From Corythucha ciliata (Eukaryota; Arthropoda; Insecta; Hemiptera; Tingidae): a DNA stretch of 64,000 bases. The translations under genes and the position numbers were made by a program. Each line of letters begins with the position of its first letter. Positions within the stretch are counted from its first letter, which is position 1. Under the pieces are notes generated by a model. The model worked only from the letters and a program-made list of their open reading frames with translations, searched no databases and was not told where the DNA came from. Positions 24,876 to 36,059 of the stretch are shown piece by piece. The DNA lies in the NCBI GenBank assembly GCA_038030265.1, contig CM075941.1, forward strand, positions 56,273,952-56,337,951, given 5' to 3'.

Positions 24876-27800
24876 CCGTTTGGTCATTTCTCGAATCTGA
24901 ATTTCGAATTAATTTGAATTGAACATTTTTAATTTACTGTTCCGCACATTGAGGATCATAAAGCGAACGTGCTCTTTAAGGCGCTAATTCCCATTCGCAT
25001 ACGTTTGAAAAAAAAGCCGAACGTGTTTTCATAGGCAGTTCGTGAATTCCAAACGTCCTACCTCATAAGCCCAGGGATTTTTTTTTTTTTGACAGTGCCA
25101 TTCCGATTTCGAAAAGGAACTCGAATCAGCATTTTTTATTACGTCTCTCTTTTTAGCACAATACGACATTTTTAGACCAGCCAAGCAAAAGCTTTATGTC
25201 ATTCAACTTGATAATTTGCCTGTTTATAAGTTCATAAACAAATAAATCAATAAACTTTTTTTTTTGCTTTATTGTTTCCCCCTCGCTAGTTGACGTCACT
25301 CAAAACTCTAATAAACTTCCTTGTTTAAGTTGTTAAATAAAGTTATTACGAAAGTTGTCACTTCGTATTTTTTTAATTTCATTAACCAGAAAAGTGTTTG
25401 ATTTGGCGGAAAACGCGATTCCTCGAGCCAAAAAGGAGACCACCCATGCGTGTCGAGGGGGAAAGATTTATATCTTGGGTACTGTTTTTTTTACTGACGG
25501 TTATCTCAGGCGTTCTGTCTCACTCTACAACAAGGAAACCCTCCCACTAAGGACTTTTTTACCCATAGAAAGTAATTACTTATATTTGACAGGCGAGAAA
25601 CGATTCAATGCTTGAACAATCCTCGAACTGCTTATTTTACTACACTCAACACTTAACTCAAATCAAAAGGGCATCCATTACGCGCACAAAAAAGTGTTAT
25701 TCAACCTGACTTCATTATCTGCTTTTATTTCAAAGTCGTTTTAATATTTTGTAGTATTAAAAAAAAACGGTAAATGAACATTACTTTAAGTTATTTCAAC
25801 CCAGACGAGTATAAATTGTCAATTTTAAACGCGCTCGACTTTTTCAGCGAAGGAAAAAAAATCTTACTTTAGTTATATGCTACAATAGTGAACAGAGAGA
25901 CTGGTCAAGAGCTCAAAAAAGGTAAAAGAATGAACTCTCAAAAGACATAAAGGAATAAAAAGTCTTTGGGCTACCTGTAAGCTTCAAGGAATGTTAGACT
26001 TTTTTTTTTCTCTCTGTCTCGTCTTTGGAAATAGGACGAAAGTAAATAAACCTTGCAAGGCCGATTCGGGCAGCATTTTTCTCGAGTACATACACGATAC
26101 TGTCTCGAAAGATTCACTCTTGAGGATTATCAAATGAGGCTAGGAATTTTAGGACTGAAATGGTCATTTCGGGAAAGGCCTGCAAGTGTCACGAGGAGAC
26201 GTTGTATAGACGTTAATTGTGCCAAGCTACCTATGAATACAAGATTTTTAAACGAAAATACTGGCGATGGTAGTGCGGGATGATGAGAAATTACGTTCCA
26301 AAATAAATAAAAAACAGTTAAACTAAAGGCTCAGCGATTTTCTAAAAGGGAACAGGTTATTTTCCGACCCGAAAACGCACTCACTTCGCCCAATTATCGA
26401 CTGTTTTTTGCTGTCATTTCAAGGGAGGGGGAAAAAGAAAAAGAAAACAAGAGGAGAGAGAGAGAGAAATCTTGAACTCAATTAATTTGCTCAAACTTCT
26501 ATGAATATTGATGGAAGAGAGCAGAGGAAATCTTATTGTTTCGGGGGGCACAGATTTCTCTTTTTGAAAGTGCTGAAATTTCAGAAACAACACCACACCC
26601 TGGCCCCTTCATTATTTGTTTGGCGCTACCATCGTTTCGGAAATAAATGAAAACTCTTCGAGTTTCAATGACACATCTCCACCCTGATAAAATTGTTCCA
26701 TTCGAATTTAAAACTGTTATTGCTGAAAATCCATATCTCACTCCAAAAAAGCAAATACTAGCACGCTGTAATAAAATTGTGGAAGGAGAGCTAAGTCAAG
26801 GAGTGAGTCCTTGACCACATTCCATCCTGATTTTAAATCAGCGGAATGGCTTAATATTATTAAAAAAGGATTAAGAGTCGTAAAAGATTTGTAAGCCACA
26901 GTATTAGACAAAAGGCAAGTTAACAATCGATAAGGTAATTTTCTCATTTTACCTGGCAAAATGGCGAACCTTTGAAAATAACAACATTGAATACACCGCT
27001 TTTAATTAGCTGCTTCGCGATAAAAAAAACGATTCCATTATACGTACCCCGACCAACCATCATAACCGCGTGTACTCGAGCCTATCTTTCCCTGGAGCCC
27101 TGCCAAAAATGCTTATTATAAGCAAACGCATTGATAGTTTTGGGAAAATAAACGAGATCTAAACTACCCGCGTAATATCAGTGCTGATAAAAGTATTGAC
27201 CTCTCACGAATACACATTAAGACGAAGACCCGGTGTTATTAAAAAACCAACCTCCAACACTCAGTTAACACGGTCTCGATTCTAACACCCAAAAACACTT
27301 TTTTCCTAATCGCTTGATGGATTTTACTTGTTCCGTAGAGAAGACCACCCGCTAAAAACCCGGAAAGAATAATTTAGAATAATTATATTTCGTGATTCTT
27401 TGGTTATTATACGATTTTCCCTCAAGACCATCAATCATTTCGATAACTTTAAAATGCACGCTCTAGCTATTCCTTCCAATTTTCTGGCAAACAAAACTAC
27501 TTCATATTTTATTGAGACATTCGCTATGACGAAATTAAACTCATTTACTGATTATGTCCACCTCAGGATTTGGGTGGAAATGATACATAAAAATGGTTAT
27601 TCTTCAGTTTTTTAAGTACACACAAAGAGCAAATGGGTTAAGATGATTAATGAGCTATCTCCTGATAAATAAATTGTTTAAAATCCAGGGGCAATTAAGT
27701 GAGAATGCGGGCTGAAACCGCATTTCAGCGTCACTCAATGCAGTAGGAGGAGGGGGGAGGCAACGCAGACGTTTCAAGATGGAAAATGGGGATACCAAGG

Positions 27801-28004
27801 TTTTATGCTCATGGATACGTATGCAACATGAAAAGGAGAAGTGACGGTGATTTGGCTCCTTTCGTCGATTTTCATTCCATCGATCAGGAGAATAGAACGT
27901 TGCGGGATGCTCAGCAGTCTTTGAGGCTTTCGATTCAGTCCACAATGCGGATTCAAATTTCAATTTGTGTACTTTTGGGGATAGTCCGAGCCATGTGGCC
28001 TTAG
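24876..28004. other. No recognisable gene
   Basis: AT-rich with several homopolymer A/T runs. Short frames near 26053-26283, 26499-26959 and 27655-28017 lack any domain I recognise. Confidence 0.4.
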
Positions 28005-28067
28005 CCCAGAGGTGCATCCCAACCAGATGACCAAGGAGACTATAAATGGGATCAATTTGTGTCCAGG
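28005..28067 (+). repeat. Dispersed repeat, copy 1 of 2 in window
   Basis: GCCCAGAGGTGCATCCCAAC followed by CAGATGACCAAGGAGACTAT and AAATGGGATCAAT matches 55176-55235 on the same strand with modest divergence and small indels. Both copies lie roughly 130-280 bp upstream of a minus-oriented 31-bp array, so this may be the conserved edge of a larger repeat that contains the array. Confidence 0.75.
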
Positions 28068-28068
28068 G

Positions 28069-28629
28069 GGGCTATTCTGTAACTTGTTTGAAATTCTATA
28101 TCGAAATATGATGACGTCACAAAATCATACCAAATAGATTCACTAACTTCCGATAGGGAAGTGGAGCCATCTGAAGCGCACATATTTTATTAATTCCGAT
28201 TGGAAAAAAAGACCGTTACCTCTCTGGGTCGCGGAATAGATCCTATAGCAAATCCGATAGATGCTATCCAACCTCCCTCGGTTAGAAAAGTTGCACTTTG
28301 CTCCCTGGGTTCACAATATACTATCCCATAGAGGTAAACGAACAAAATTGGCTTATAAAGAGCCAAACCCACGAAGTTGTTTTTTATTTATCCTAGCAAA
28401 TTGATTTTGTAAAGAGCCAAACCTGCAAAATTAGTAGGCCCAACCTACAAAATTTGGCAGTTGGTAGCGAAATTGGCGGAACTTTAGTTTTTGATACGAA
28501 AAAGTTACAGAACCACCTCCCAGCAGTAAAACGAGCGAGATGGCAAACTCGCAAAATATGGTTTTGAAAGAGCCAAACCTGCGAAGTTCTTTGAAACCAC
28601 GTACCCTGGGGTTTCTCCAGAATAGCCCA
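28069..28629. mobile_element. Small inverted-terminal-repeat element (putative MITE)
   Basis: The left end reads GGGCTATTCTGTAACTTG and the right end reads CTCCAGAATAGCCC, giving an 11-bp terminal inverted repeat GGGCTATTCTG. The interior includes a minus-oriented 31-bp array at about 28340-28600. No transposase is encoded. I cannot fix the target-site duplication, and the short TIR could be coincidental. Confidence 0.4.
28340..28605 (-). repeat. 31-bp degenerate minisatellite, minus orientation
   Basis: Units such as CAAAATTGGCTTATAAAGAG, CAAATTGATTTTGTAAAGAG and CAAAATATGGTTTTGAAAGA, each continuing into GCCAAACC(C/T)(A/G)C. They are among the better-preserved copies of the AAAGAGCCAAACC segment. 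Confidence 0.75.
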
Positions 28630-29668
28630 GTAAAATAAGGTGTCGAAGGTTGCAATAATTAGGGTAGATGATTTTTTTGTTTCGTGTTGTTGGGGGTGGT
28701 GTAGGTATTATGTGTTCAATTTGTTGACCTCGAAAAACCTCGGGATCATCCTTGAATTCGGGAAAGACGGCGACACTTTTGGATTTTTTTCGGGTCTAGG
28801 CACTTTTTTTGCTTAAGTAGCCATTTTTCGCCTGTGACTGCGAAGTAACAGTTAAAAGCAGACAAAATTTCCGAGAAAACTAGTCCAAAGCGGGATCTGG
28901 AGGTATCACAGTTTCCAAGATAGAGATCGTCAAATGTAGGATAAATTTTCAAAATTTTCAAATTTTGAAATTTGATCAATGATATTGATGTTTCTATGTC
29001 TTCATCATCTGTAACCATGTGGAATAATTTTAATGGTCAAAAGGTACCGGCCTTCAGATTTAGGCTAAACGTTCCAACGAACAGAAGACAGAATGGTAAC
29101 TGTCATCCAAAAAGCTCCGTAAAACATTCCGTATGTAACATCCGTATATAACATCCGTATAATTCATTGTTGATGGATTTATTTTATACTTGCATTAGTA
29201 GGAACGGCCATTATACTTACTCTTAGTAATAAATGTTATCGGTTTTCGTTATTCGTAACCATGTGGGATTCTTTTAATGGTCGTTCTCACAAAATTAGAC
29301 CAGGACGACATCTGTAACCCCAATGTTTTGATAACTATAATATTAATAGGTATAATTAGTTTTCAGCATTTCGTCCTTTATAGGAAGTAGATCACAAACG
29401 CATGTAACTCATCCGGCAATGACATAATTGTGACTGAAAATGTCTGATAAACTGAATAATTTAGGACTGAAAACTGAAAAATAATGCATTGCATATTTCA
29501 ACTTGATGATAGCGCATGGATGTCAAAAGTAATATAAAATACAATTCAATCCAATTTTTTTCTCTTGGAAGAGCCTGACAGAGAACGCGTCTTCTTGACA
29601 CTTGTAACGTCGTCTATAAAAAAATGTCGAAATGTCTTCCGTGTCGCCTTCTATATCCGTCGGGTCTT

Positions 29669-29851
29669 CTATATATCTACACAGTTAAACTCCACAAGTA
29701 GGTCCAGTCGATTCTCACATGACTCGCCACTGCAATTAATGCAGACCGTATAACACTTGAGGCCGGCTTTTCTGCACCTACATGCATTGGTACAACCCTT
29801 CTTACGGGAAACCATCTTCAAGAGAAGGGAGGGAGCCGGATCATTAGACAT
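29669..29851 (-). CDS. CXC (tesmin/TSO1-like) cysteine-motif fragment
   Basis: A 60-residue minus-strand frame contains cysteines spaced C-x3-C-x-C-x6-C-x3-C-x2-C-x4-C around RKAGLKC. It is preceded by the basic run SRKKG. This spacing resembles the CXC domain of tesmin/TSO1-type DNA-binding proteins, which from general knowledge also occurs at the ends of proteins from arthropod mobile elements. The frame lies inside the 28628-31031 element. The part after the motif (residues about 48-60) looks non-coding, and no catalytic domain is nearby. It is best read as the broken C-terminal remnant of an element-encoded protein. Confidence 0.5.
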   Translation of the reverse strand: MSNDPAPSLLLKMVSRKKGCTNACRCRKAGLKCYTVCINCSGESCENRLDLLVEFNCVDI

Positions 29852-30424
29852 TTGAGAAAGCCCGAATCCTATATCGAAAGCCCAAACTCAACTGTGACTG
29901 TCACATTTACCCTACCAGAGAAAATTATAGCTGTCGAAAGCCGGGGAAATTTGGGCTTTCAGTGATGGATGTTATTTTTATATAATCTATCGATACAAAT
30001 ATTATGGGTATACACGGAAATCAACACTATTTAGATTCAACTTATGGCGACATTTAAACTGGGCTTTCAATTTCCAGCATGATCTCTCTCAGATGATCGA
30101 AAATCCTATCGGAGGCATATCGAGAGCAGTGCATAAAAATATGCTGCAAGTCTTTCAGCGTGTGGCCTTACCTTTTTAATAAGATGTACGCCACAAATTC
30201 TGTTATTATATCTCACATTAGTCCCTCGGACCAAATTAGATGTTCGGAAGCAGTGTACCTGGGGATTTTAGGATTGACTTTCCCGTCTCGATTTGACTTT
30301 TTGCCTGAGAGCACTGTTTCACGCTCTCTTTGAAATTTTAAATGGGTGAATGAAATAATAAACTTGAACTATGCAGTCTTAGGCGAATAAATAAAGTAAC
30401 GGTAGCAAAACATAAAATAGTGGG

Positions 30425-30531
30425 GAGGGCACGACCCTTTAGGACTAAATTATGGGTCGCGACCCAAGTGTGGATAACAGACGGCGACCCAGCCAGGAAA
30501 AGCCCGCGACCCATAGGCTGAAAACCACTAT
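30425..30531 (-). mobile_element. hAT-like terminal fragment
   Basis: Read on the minus strand from 30531, the sequence begins ATAGTGGTTTTCAGCCTATG and continues with GGTCGCGGG, then GGGTCGCGACCC near 30455. This resembles the well-known end CAGTGGTT(C)TCA..C..(T)GGGTCGCGACCC of some animal hAT elements (SPIN/Charlie type). I do not see the opposite end or the 8-bp target duplication, so it is a partial copy. Confidence 0.45.
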
Positions 30532-31031
30532 CAAACCCAACCTCTATCAAAATATTGGAGATAACAAGTCGTTTGACCTCATTTTTGAAGATTCAGTCTA
30601 GTACAGCAAAATAATTAGTACTATCATGATCATTAAAGGTTCCTACAACGTCACAGCTAACGAAAAGGAAGAACCAAAGATAGAATTTCGAAGAGTTGAC
30701 AAATTTGCCTAAATTTGACGAGCTGTATCTTGGAAACGGTAATACATTTAGAACCCGCTTTAGGCTGGTTTTCTCAGAAATTTTTTCAACTTTGAAAAGT
30801 TACTTCGAAGCCACAACCGAAAAATGGCTAGTATAGCGTGAAAAAGCCAAAACCTCAAAAAAGTCCCAAATTTTTGTGATTTTTCGAGAATTCCAGGATG
30901 ATCCCGATGTCTTTCGAGGTCAACAATTTGAACACGTCATACCAGCACCATCCCAGACAATATAAAATAAAAAAATCATCTACCCTAATTATTGCAACCT
31001 GACCCCCCCTTTTTAGTTCTTATTTTACTGG

Positions 31032-33770
31032 ACTAGAAGGGAAATACTAAAATGGAAATGGATTTTCGATCATAGGAGCAGTTAATAGGATTTTTCCCCT
31101 TGATTCCTGTGTTTTTGTCTGCCTTGGCCCGTCTTAAGGGGTCCTATGAAAAATGATCCCCCTCCCCATTCACTAAGTATTGGTTTAAATCAGCCGAGAA
31201 AAGAAACCTATGGGCTTTTTTCGTTGCTTCTCCTGGGAACACCCCGTCACTACGAATTCACCCCCCCCCCACCCCAGGGTGGTATACTTCATTCATTTTT
31301 AAAAATAACCTAAAATACGGGAAAGGAGCAAACAGAATAATCCTTGGGAGTGCATCAAAAGGAATTGTGATCCTTTCATGGGAAGATCGAAAGAAGTTTT
31401 AGAAATTATGTGCAAAGCAAGATTTAGCGAGCAAGAAAAGTGCCGCTTATCCCCGTGAATGACTCAGAAATTGCAGTAAATAAACGAAACAGAGATGGCG
31501 ATCATTGATGAAATATTGTGTTTTATAAACAAAAACAATAATTGAAAATGTTTCAAGTTTGAACAAAAAATAAAACTATAAGCCACAGCGATTAGTAACG
31601 GTTTTTTCGAATACGCGAAAGACGACTGCGGGATAGACGGGAGGAAGGGTGGAAACTATGAACGACTGACCTGCTATTTTCCTCTCCCTGAGCCGTCTCC
31701 AAAATTGCTCGGCCTTTCTCATCGGCCATCCCGACTCAACTTTGGCGCTAAAGCTACGAAAGAATTTATATTCTCGAGGAGCCTCAGCCATGATCGCGTA
31801 TAATAAAAAATAACGTCCTCAAAAATGTTCCTACGACAATTTTTTTTTTTTCAAGTACTCGCTGGATACGGCGAGGATTCACATGCTAACGCTTTGCCCG
31901 CCCAAGCTCTACTGCCTCCAGCGTCTTCAGCAAAACAATTCACCATTGGGGTGGCGCAAACGCAACAAGTTTTTTTTTTACTGAAAAGGCAATTCTATCA
32001 TTTTTTCTGTTATGTTTAGAATTTCAAGCAAACAAAATAATGAAACAATGTCCTTCCTTATACTGACGAAATAATTCGAAGCCACACGTCCAGGAAAAGA
32101 TGAAAGGGGACGACGCATTCTGGAAATCACCCAGGTAGTGGGCAGGACATCCAACGAATACGTAAAAGCAATAATTTTAGATGCCCTCCCCCATTTGAAC
32201 GCAGTACACGTCAATTTTTACTTGTTATTATAGTCATGAGTTATACAACAAATCACTATTCTCCAAATGACAACCACGGGGCTTCATAAAAACGGGCCTA
32301 TAAAACCGCAGAAGAATGTGAACGTGCTTGAAAAAAAAAGGCCGGCCGGGCTATATGCTAAAAACACTAAGCTATACTAATTGAAATCGCCTGATTCCAA
32401 CTAAAACAATTTGATACATTTTAAAACACCACCCCTCCCTCATCCTCAAGAAGCTCACTTTCTAATTTTAACTTTGACTGTTTAATTTAACAGAATCCAG
32501 TCAATTTTCGGTTGAAACATGAGTTTTAACAAATAAACAAACGATAATTATAATTCCTGCACACGAAGGAAAAAAAAAAGTACATAGGGGAGATTCACAA
32601 GTTTCTTGTTATTTATTTTTATCAACCCTAGCCCACCAACTGTTTCGTCCCACAGATAAATTCACGCAAGAAAGCTATTTGTATTGCCCAACTACCAATA
32701 TTATAACAAGACATAGACGCTGATGAGTGCCCCCCCCCCTACTCATTCCATTCCAATTATCCCAAGAGAATGGGACGTCTCCGGATAAGGATTGAGCAAA
32801 ACCAGCGGAACAGAGTTGACCAAGTCATCTGTTGTTTAGGAGGTCGTTGCCCCATAGTTTTTTTTCCGAAGTGGGTAAAAGTTTCTCTTTAATTTCAAAA
32901 TCCCTACGGGATGGTGTGGGCGGAAGTTTGGTTAAATGTTTTCATAACAACAAAAAGCCGTTGAAGCCCCCCCAAAATAGAAATAAAATAGATAAGGCGT
33001 GAAATAAGGGAATGAAAATAAATGATACACTATATCTAACCATTAAGCAAAGCAGAGGAGAACTCCTGCCTCCCTACCACGATTCACCATCTATCACATT
33101 AAGCATGAATGGGGCGCAGGAGAATATTAAAACAGTGGGAAACAACAATTAATCCTTTTTCAGGGAAATCTCCCTAGTTTTACTGTTCCAAGATTTTTCC
33201 TTCTTTCAAAAAGGTCCATAGCCATTAAAAATGGACTCAAACTACACCTTCAACTAAATTAGACTTGAAATTACACCCCCCCCCCCCCAGCGACCAAAGC
33301 GAAAACGTTTTGTAGGTCAGGTGCAGTTGGTGTAGAGTTCAATTGCAGGAGTTTGGAAGACAGAAGTGATGAACGAAGGGGTTTCTCTGCTGCCATTCAA
33401 TCAAGAAAGTTTATGGGTAAAGGTATAAGACTTGATGAGAGGGGCCAGGGCGGACGGACGAATTAATGAATGACTAATAACGAGATCGGACAGTTTAAAC
33501 AATTTTGATTGAACACCCTCTCTCATCAATCGATAACGTGAGGTGAATTCTGGACGATGTAATCAAAAGAGAAAAGGATCAACTTGAATAGGGCTTTAAA
33601 AATATTGAATTACGTCGCCCCTGTGGGATAAATCGCGAACAATCTGAGAGTCACAAAGCTTAAAAATGGGGCCAAAAATGGAAAAATTCAAAGATTTTTT
33701 TTTTTTTTTGTCAATAAAAGAAAACGAACTTGTCTAGTCAGACTTTTCCCTCTTATCCAGATGTTGTTAG
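31032..33770. other. No recognisable gene
   Basis: AT-rich, with poly(C) runs near 31261, 32730 and 33277 and a T run near 33695. Short frames on both strands are unsupported. Confidence 0.4.
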
Positions 33771-33887
33771 ATGGATATAATGAATAAATCTGTCGCCGGT
33801 ATTTTAATTAATAAATTAATTAGACTGATATTATCCGGACGACGATGGAAGGGCATAGCCCAAGACGATTCGAGTTTCGAGAAAAAA

Positions 33888-33956
33888 TGGCTCCCCGGCG
33901 CCCGCAACCTCTGGATTACCAGTCCAGCACGCTGCCATTTGCGCAACGGAGACGCC
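33888..33956 (-). pseudogene. tRNA-Arg-like pseudo-tRNA (left arm)
   Basis: On the minus strand it starts GTCTCCGTTGCGCAAATGGC and carries the stem-loop CTGGACTGGTAATCCAG. It ends in GGGGAGCCA and a T run. The body resembles a eukaryotic tRNA-Arg(UCU), but the triplet in the anticodon position reads GGT. Nine bases of the T-loop and T-stem are deleted relative to the right-arm copy, which destroys the B box, so it cannot be a working tRNA gene. Confidence 0.6.
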
Positions 33957-33997
33957 TATGGGAGTCGTACTCCGAGGGATAAGCTAAGCCGAACCCC

Positions 33998-34072
33998 ACC
34001 CACGCCGCGCAAATGGCAGCGTGCTGGACTGGTAATCCAGAGGTTGCGGGTTCAAATCCCGCCGGGGAGCCA
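33998..34072 (+). pseudogene. tRNA-like sequence (right arm), anticodon position GGT
   Basis: It contains GCGCAAATGGCAGCGTGCTG, an anticodon arm CTGGA-CTGGTAA-TCCAG, and an intact T-arm GCGGG-TTCAAAT-CCCGC. It ends in CGGGGAGCCA, followed by TTTTTT. The anticodon loop would read GGT (Thr), whereas the body looks like tRNA-Arg. The 5' side (CCCCACCCACGCC) does not pair with the 3' acceptor strand CGGGGAG, so the acceptor stem is broken. The B box is intact, and the T run would stop Pol III. It is likely a tRNA-derived element head and not a functional tRNA. Confidence 0.6.
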
Positions 34073-34154
34073 TTTTTTCTCGAAACTCGAATCGTGTTGG
34101 GCTATGCCCTTCCATCGTCGTCCGGATAATATCAGTCTAATTAATTTATTAATT

Positions 34155-35525
34155 TTCCTCTTCTTTCCCCAGACTTTTCTCTCGTCTTTTCAGAATATCC
34201 CCACACCACTATCTACCAATAGACCACTAAAAAAACAACCAATGAAACTCGTTTTCCACTAATGAATCGTCTCTTATTCTGAGACCCTTATCGCCAGCGA
34301 AATTATAATTCTCCCGCTGATTTCTCACCCAGTTAAGAAGTATTGTAGAAGTTCTGTTCGCCCTTACGAAACTTTCTCACTCTCCCCATTACCTCCCCAC
34401 CCCTTGTCATAATTTTTGAAGTTTTGCAGTTCGCCCTTTGTGTTCAAAATATGTTTCAGTTTGAAATAAGAAGAGAAAAATGGGAAGTCGAGTATTAATA
34501 GCGCGAGCAACAATTGAATTTGATGCGCAATTACCTGGTAGTTGTTTTTCCGATTGAGATCTCGGTTGGTGAGAAACCTGAAACAGAAGATTACGAACGT
34601 AAGTACCTACAAGGTAAAGTAACATGCAGGTAGTCAAGGTCTAGTCACCAATAGGTTGTGGGGGAAGGCCTATGGAGGCTGTGTTCACGAGTGTTCAAGG
34701 GTGGGCCGATTTTAGAAATTCCCCCCCGCAGGTGCCCGCGAGGGGAGGGGGGTGCTACAAAATTGGCCAAATTTCGTGAGGCATCCCCCTAGTAAAGCCA
34801 AATTGAATTTGAATGTATTTCGGATTACCTACAGTTGTAGGACTACCTATACAACCTTGGAATCGGCTCATAGATAGGGGCTCAAGTACGAAGGAGTGGT
34901 AAATGAAATAACACAGGTGGTATCCTCGAGACAACCATGTTATTAATTGAGCTAGGATAACGCCGTGATAAAAATTATAACGCACCTTCGTACTTGCCCC
35001 CAGATTGTCAGAAAAGTATTGCTGGAATCTCGAAAAAATTCGCCCAACTTTTTACAAATGGGTTGAAAACAATCAACTTCAAGAGAGGTTTACAGTAATA
35101 AAGCAGTATAAAACCGAAAAAATTGAAAAATATCAGCCCCTATGGATCATTTTGACTCTTTTCATACATACTAGCGAAACCCATCTTCGCCGTGCTGACT
35201 CATTCAAAGTGCAGTTTTATGGAGTCGGCTCATTCCAAAAGCGTAGCCAGCAAGAGGTGGGCAGCCTCTCACATGAGAAATGGCACATGCACCATTACCG
35301 GCTTATATTCGGAGAAATGAGTACCCAGCATATTCTGAATTTTCTATCCAAAAACTGACAATGTGTCTTCAAAACAGATATTTTTCAGCGCTAAACTTGA
35401 TATTTTGGTCCCCTGGTATTCCCGTAGGCTCGGTAACTGCAGTAATTTAGCCCCTCAAACTGGGGCCTTCGATCGCACAGACAAAAGGTTTCTCGTCAGG
35501 AACTTACGAGCCTATAAATTGCCAA
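34155..35525. other. No recognisable gene
   Basis: A plus-strand frame of 117 codons at 35005-35358 is the longest here. It has no recognised domain and no splice evidence, and its composition is that of the surrounding AT-rich DNA. Confidence 0.4.
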
Positions 35526-35867
35526 TTTCAATCCTAAGAACCCGCTAAACCGGCATTTTTAAGAGCCAGAATCGCGAAAATTGTTTTTAGTGACCCGACC
35601 AAAACTGTATATTCCAAGGGCGGTGTAATGTCATGAGCATGACGCCCGCTCAAGGCTCTCCCAGCGGGCTAATTTCGAATCTTTACGCCCGGCTGTACAA
35701 AAAGTGTATTTATTGGTGAGCCAGACCTGCAATTTTTTTTCTTTCTTTCTTTTTTTTCCAGCGAGCATAATCCGCAAAAATGGTTTTTGAATGAACCAGA
35801 CCCGGGAACAGATTTTTTTACGGGAAAAATCCACGAAAACGGTTTTTGAATGAGGCAGTCCCGCATA
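35526..35867 (-). repeat. 31-bp degenerate minisatellite, minus orientation
   Basis: Units include CGCGAAAATTGTTTTTAGTG, CCGCAAAAATGGTTTTTGAA followed by TGAACCAGACC, and CCACGAAAACGGTTTTTGAA followed by TGAGGCAG. The last two are about 62 bp apart, which is two periods. Confidence 0.65.
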
Positions 35868-36055
35868 AAGGCCGGTTCACAATCGACGGAACGGGAACGC
35901 GAACGGAATCCTTCTCTCTGATTGGCTGACAGGAACGAAACACCAACGCGACGGCAAGTTGTTTTACCTTTGGCGTCCGCGTTCCCGGGGAGCTTTGAGG
36001 GAAATGTTCCGCCACTCTCGTGAAGAAGACACTGTTGGTTGGCTGAAATTGGGCA
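35868..36055. mobile_element. Possible MITE fragment
   Basis: The stretch AAGGCCGGTTCACAATCGAC, then GGAACGGGAACGCGAACGGA, is more GC-rich than its surroundings. It later shows CGTCCGCGTTCCCG in roughly inverted relation. It resembles the ends of many short arthropod transposons, but no opposite terminal repeat or target duplication is clear. Confidence 0.3.
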
Positions 36056-36059
36056 TTTC

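Larger units (their letters stand above)
28628..31031. mobile_element. 2.4-kb DNA-transposon-like element with ~300-bp inverted arms
   Basis: The left end CCAGTAAAATAAG is mirrored by CTTATTTTACTGG at 31019-31031. Inside it, AGGTTGCAATAATTAGGGTA at 28647 is mirrored exactly by the sequence that ends at 31000. The inverted similarity continues inward to about 28945 and 30690, for example the CATTTTTCG and TCCAAGATA(G) segments and their mirrors, although diverged. The interior holds a CXC-type cysteine motif at 29669-29851 and a hAT-like terminal fragment. No intact transposase is visible, so it is probably non-autonomous. The superfamily is not assigned. Confidence 0.75.
33806..34154. repeat. 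Near-perfect palindrome carrying two head-to-head tRNA-like sequences
   Basis: The arms are 33806-33944 and 34007-34154, around a 62-bp loop. The 9-nt length difference is one deletion in the left arm, in the TTCAAATCC part of the tRNA T-arm. Otherwise I saw only isolated mismatches, for example CAAGACG against CAACACG. Going outward, each arm holds a tRNA-like 3' portion, a run of six T, TTTCTCGAAACTCG, GGGCTATGCCC, and an AT-rich end TTAATTAATAAATTAATTAG. The near-identity suggests recent formation or a fold-back assembly artefact. The matching, older structure at 58237-58766 argues for a real element. Confidence 0.85.

Noticed and set aside
33771..34262. 163-codon plus-strand open frame
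   Set aside because: It is simply a read-through of the tRNA-like palindrome.
35005..35358. 117-codon plus-strand frame
   Set aside because: There is no domain, the composition matches the surrounding AT-rich DNA, and no splice borders are seen.
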